A stretch of 5,516 bases of DNA from positions 1 to 5,516 of the forward strand of contig JAUWOX010000074.1 in the NCBI GenBank assembly GCA_030611905.1, given 5' to 3'. This stretch comes from a bacterium (lineage in GTDB: Bacteria; Patescibacteriota; JABMPQ01; JAQVVF01). The notes beneath the pieces are model-generated. The model worked only from the letters and a program-made list of their open reading frames with translations. It did no database searches and was not told the origin of the DNA. Of this stretch, positions 5,190-5,516 are shown in pieces. The position numbers and the translations under genes were made by a program. Within the stretch, counting starts at the first letter, position 1; every line of letters starts with the position of its first letter.

Positions 5190-5516
5190 GTGGGAATAAG
5201 AAAACATTTTGAAAAAAAATCACCAGACCAAGATCTCAAGCTTCAGGATTTGAGCTTGGAACAAGAAGAAAGCCCAGAACTTAAATTTGACCCTGAAACA
5301 GAGATATCAAAAACTGATTGGCAGGAAATGAAAGGTCAATTAAAAAGTGATCGTCGGAATAAGAATTGGCAGAATTTTGCATATCAAGCCATGAGTCTAA
5401 AAATCCTTTTTCCAGACAGAGTATCCGAGCTTGATTTGGATGATTCAGCCCTGCAGGGAATGAAAGATGCATTAGAGAGTGATCGTCAGGCGATTGATTG
5501 GTGGGATCAAGCCATG
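5190..5516 (+). CDS. Uncharacterised helical-repeat protein, array copy C, GTG start, 3'-truncated by the window edge
   Basis: A third paralogue runs open for exactly 109 codons to the window edge. It is easy to miss because it starts with GTG and has no stop in the window. The start is set by alignment: GTG-encoded residue 1 then GIRKHFEKK lines up with MGIRKHFEKK of copy A. An in-frame TAA at 5178-5180, with no ATG between, rules out an earlier start. It continues LKLQDLSLEQEE, LKFDPETEISKTDWQ and a first repeat from W44 ending KILFPDRVSELDLD, very close to copy A. A second unit starts with Leu88 in place of Trp and is three residues shorter at DWWDQAM, because 9 nt present in copy A are missing. 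A 26-nt stretch (5244-5269) is identical to 3898-3923 in copy A. The C-terminus, and whether it carries the shared tail, lies outside the window. Confidence 0.83.
   Translation, partial: MGIRKHFEKKSPDQDLKLQDLSLEQEESPELKFDPETEISKTDWQEMKGQLKSDRRNKNWQNFAYQAMSLKILFPDRVSELDLDDSALQGMKDALESDRQAIDWWDQAM

Noticed and set aside
5281..5472. 63-codon minus-strand open frame at the right end
   Set aside because: It is antisense to copy C, whose + strand protein aligns with copy A from its first residue.
3847..5516. CRISPR array or phage tail-fibre type repeats
   Set aside because: The repeats are coding, in frame and diverged at synonymous sites, without identical direct repeats and unique spacers.

Overview
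The window is AT-rich and densely coded, with every convincing gene on the + strand and mostly short gaps (5, 70, 18, 11, 9 and 56 nt). The reading frames fit the standard bacterial code: stops are TAA or TAG, no in-frame TGA is needed, and one start is GTG. None of the six visible starts has a clear Shine-Dalgarno sequence. Small proteins, A-rich codon use, a parcubacterial-looking RbfA and a GC-rich intergenic palindrome all suggest a Candidate Phyla Radiation (Patescibacteria/Parcubacteria-like) genome. That placement is an inference from style and memory, not from a search.

Layout: (1) 1-1660, translation initiation factor IF2 (infB), cut at its 5' end by the window edge. (2) 1666-1995, ribosome maturation factor RbfA. 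(3) 1991-2060, an imperfect palindrome plus a short tandem repeat; it supplies the rbfA stop codon. (4) 2066-3049, a DHH-DHHA1 phosphoesterase of the NrnA type. (5) 3068-3835, a membrane-anchored CdaA-type diadenylate cyclase. (6) 3847-5516, a tandem array of three paralogous genes of unknown function. The first two, A and B, are complete (150 and 274 aa). The third, C, starts at GTG 5190 and runs off the right edge. A GC-rich hairpin and an AT-rich 14-nt-period repeat lie between B and C.

How the genes may work together: infB-rbfA followed by a DHH phosphoesterase is a familiar bacterial translation/RNA-processing order. Here cdaA follows the DHH gene directly. This places a probable c-di-AMP synthase next to a member of a family that includes c-di-AMP/pApA and nanoRNA hydrolases. 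The paralogue array starts 11 nt after cdaA and so is probably co-transcribed with it, at least through gene B.

The array is the least explained part of the window. Its proteins share a fixed N-terminal tag (M/V-G-I-R-K-H-F-E, then LKLQDLSL) around a variable number of roughly 35-45-residue helical-looking repeats: two in A, about five in B, at least two in C. A and B also share an almost identical 36-residue C-terminal segment ending in a basic tail; the end of C is outside the window. I do not recognise a named family. No tRNA, rRNA, CRISPR array, transposase gene or clear sigma-70 promoter was seen. The only gene-free stretches are short, and all are under 100 nt.
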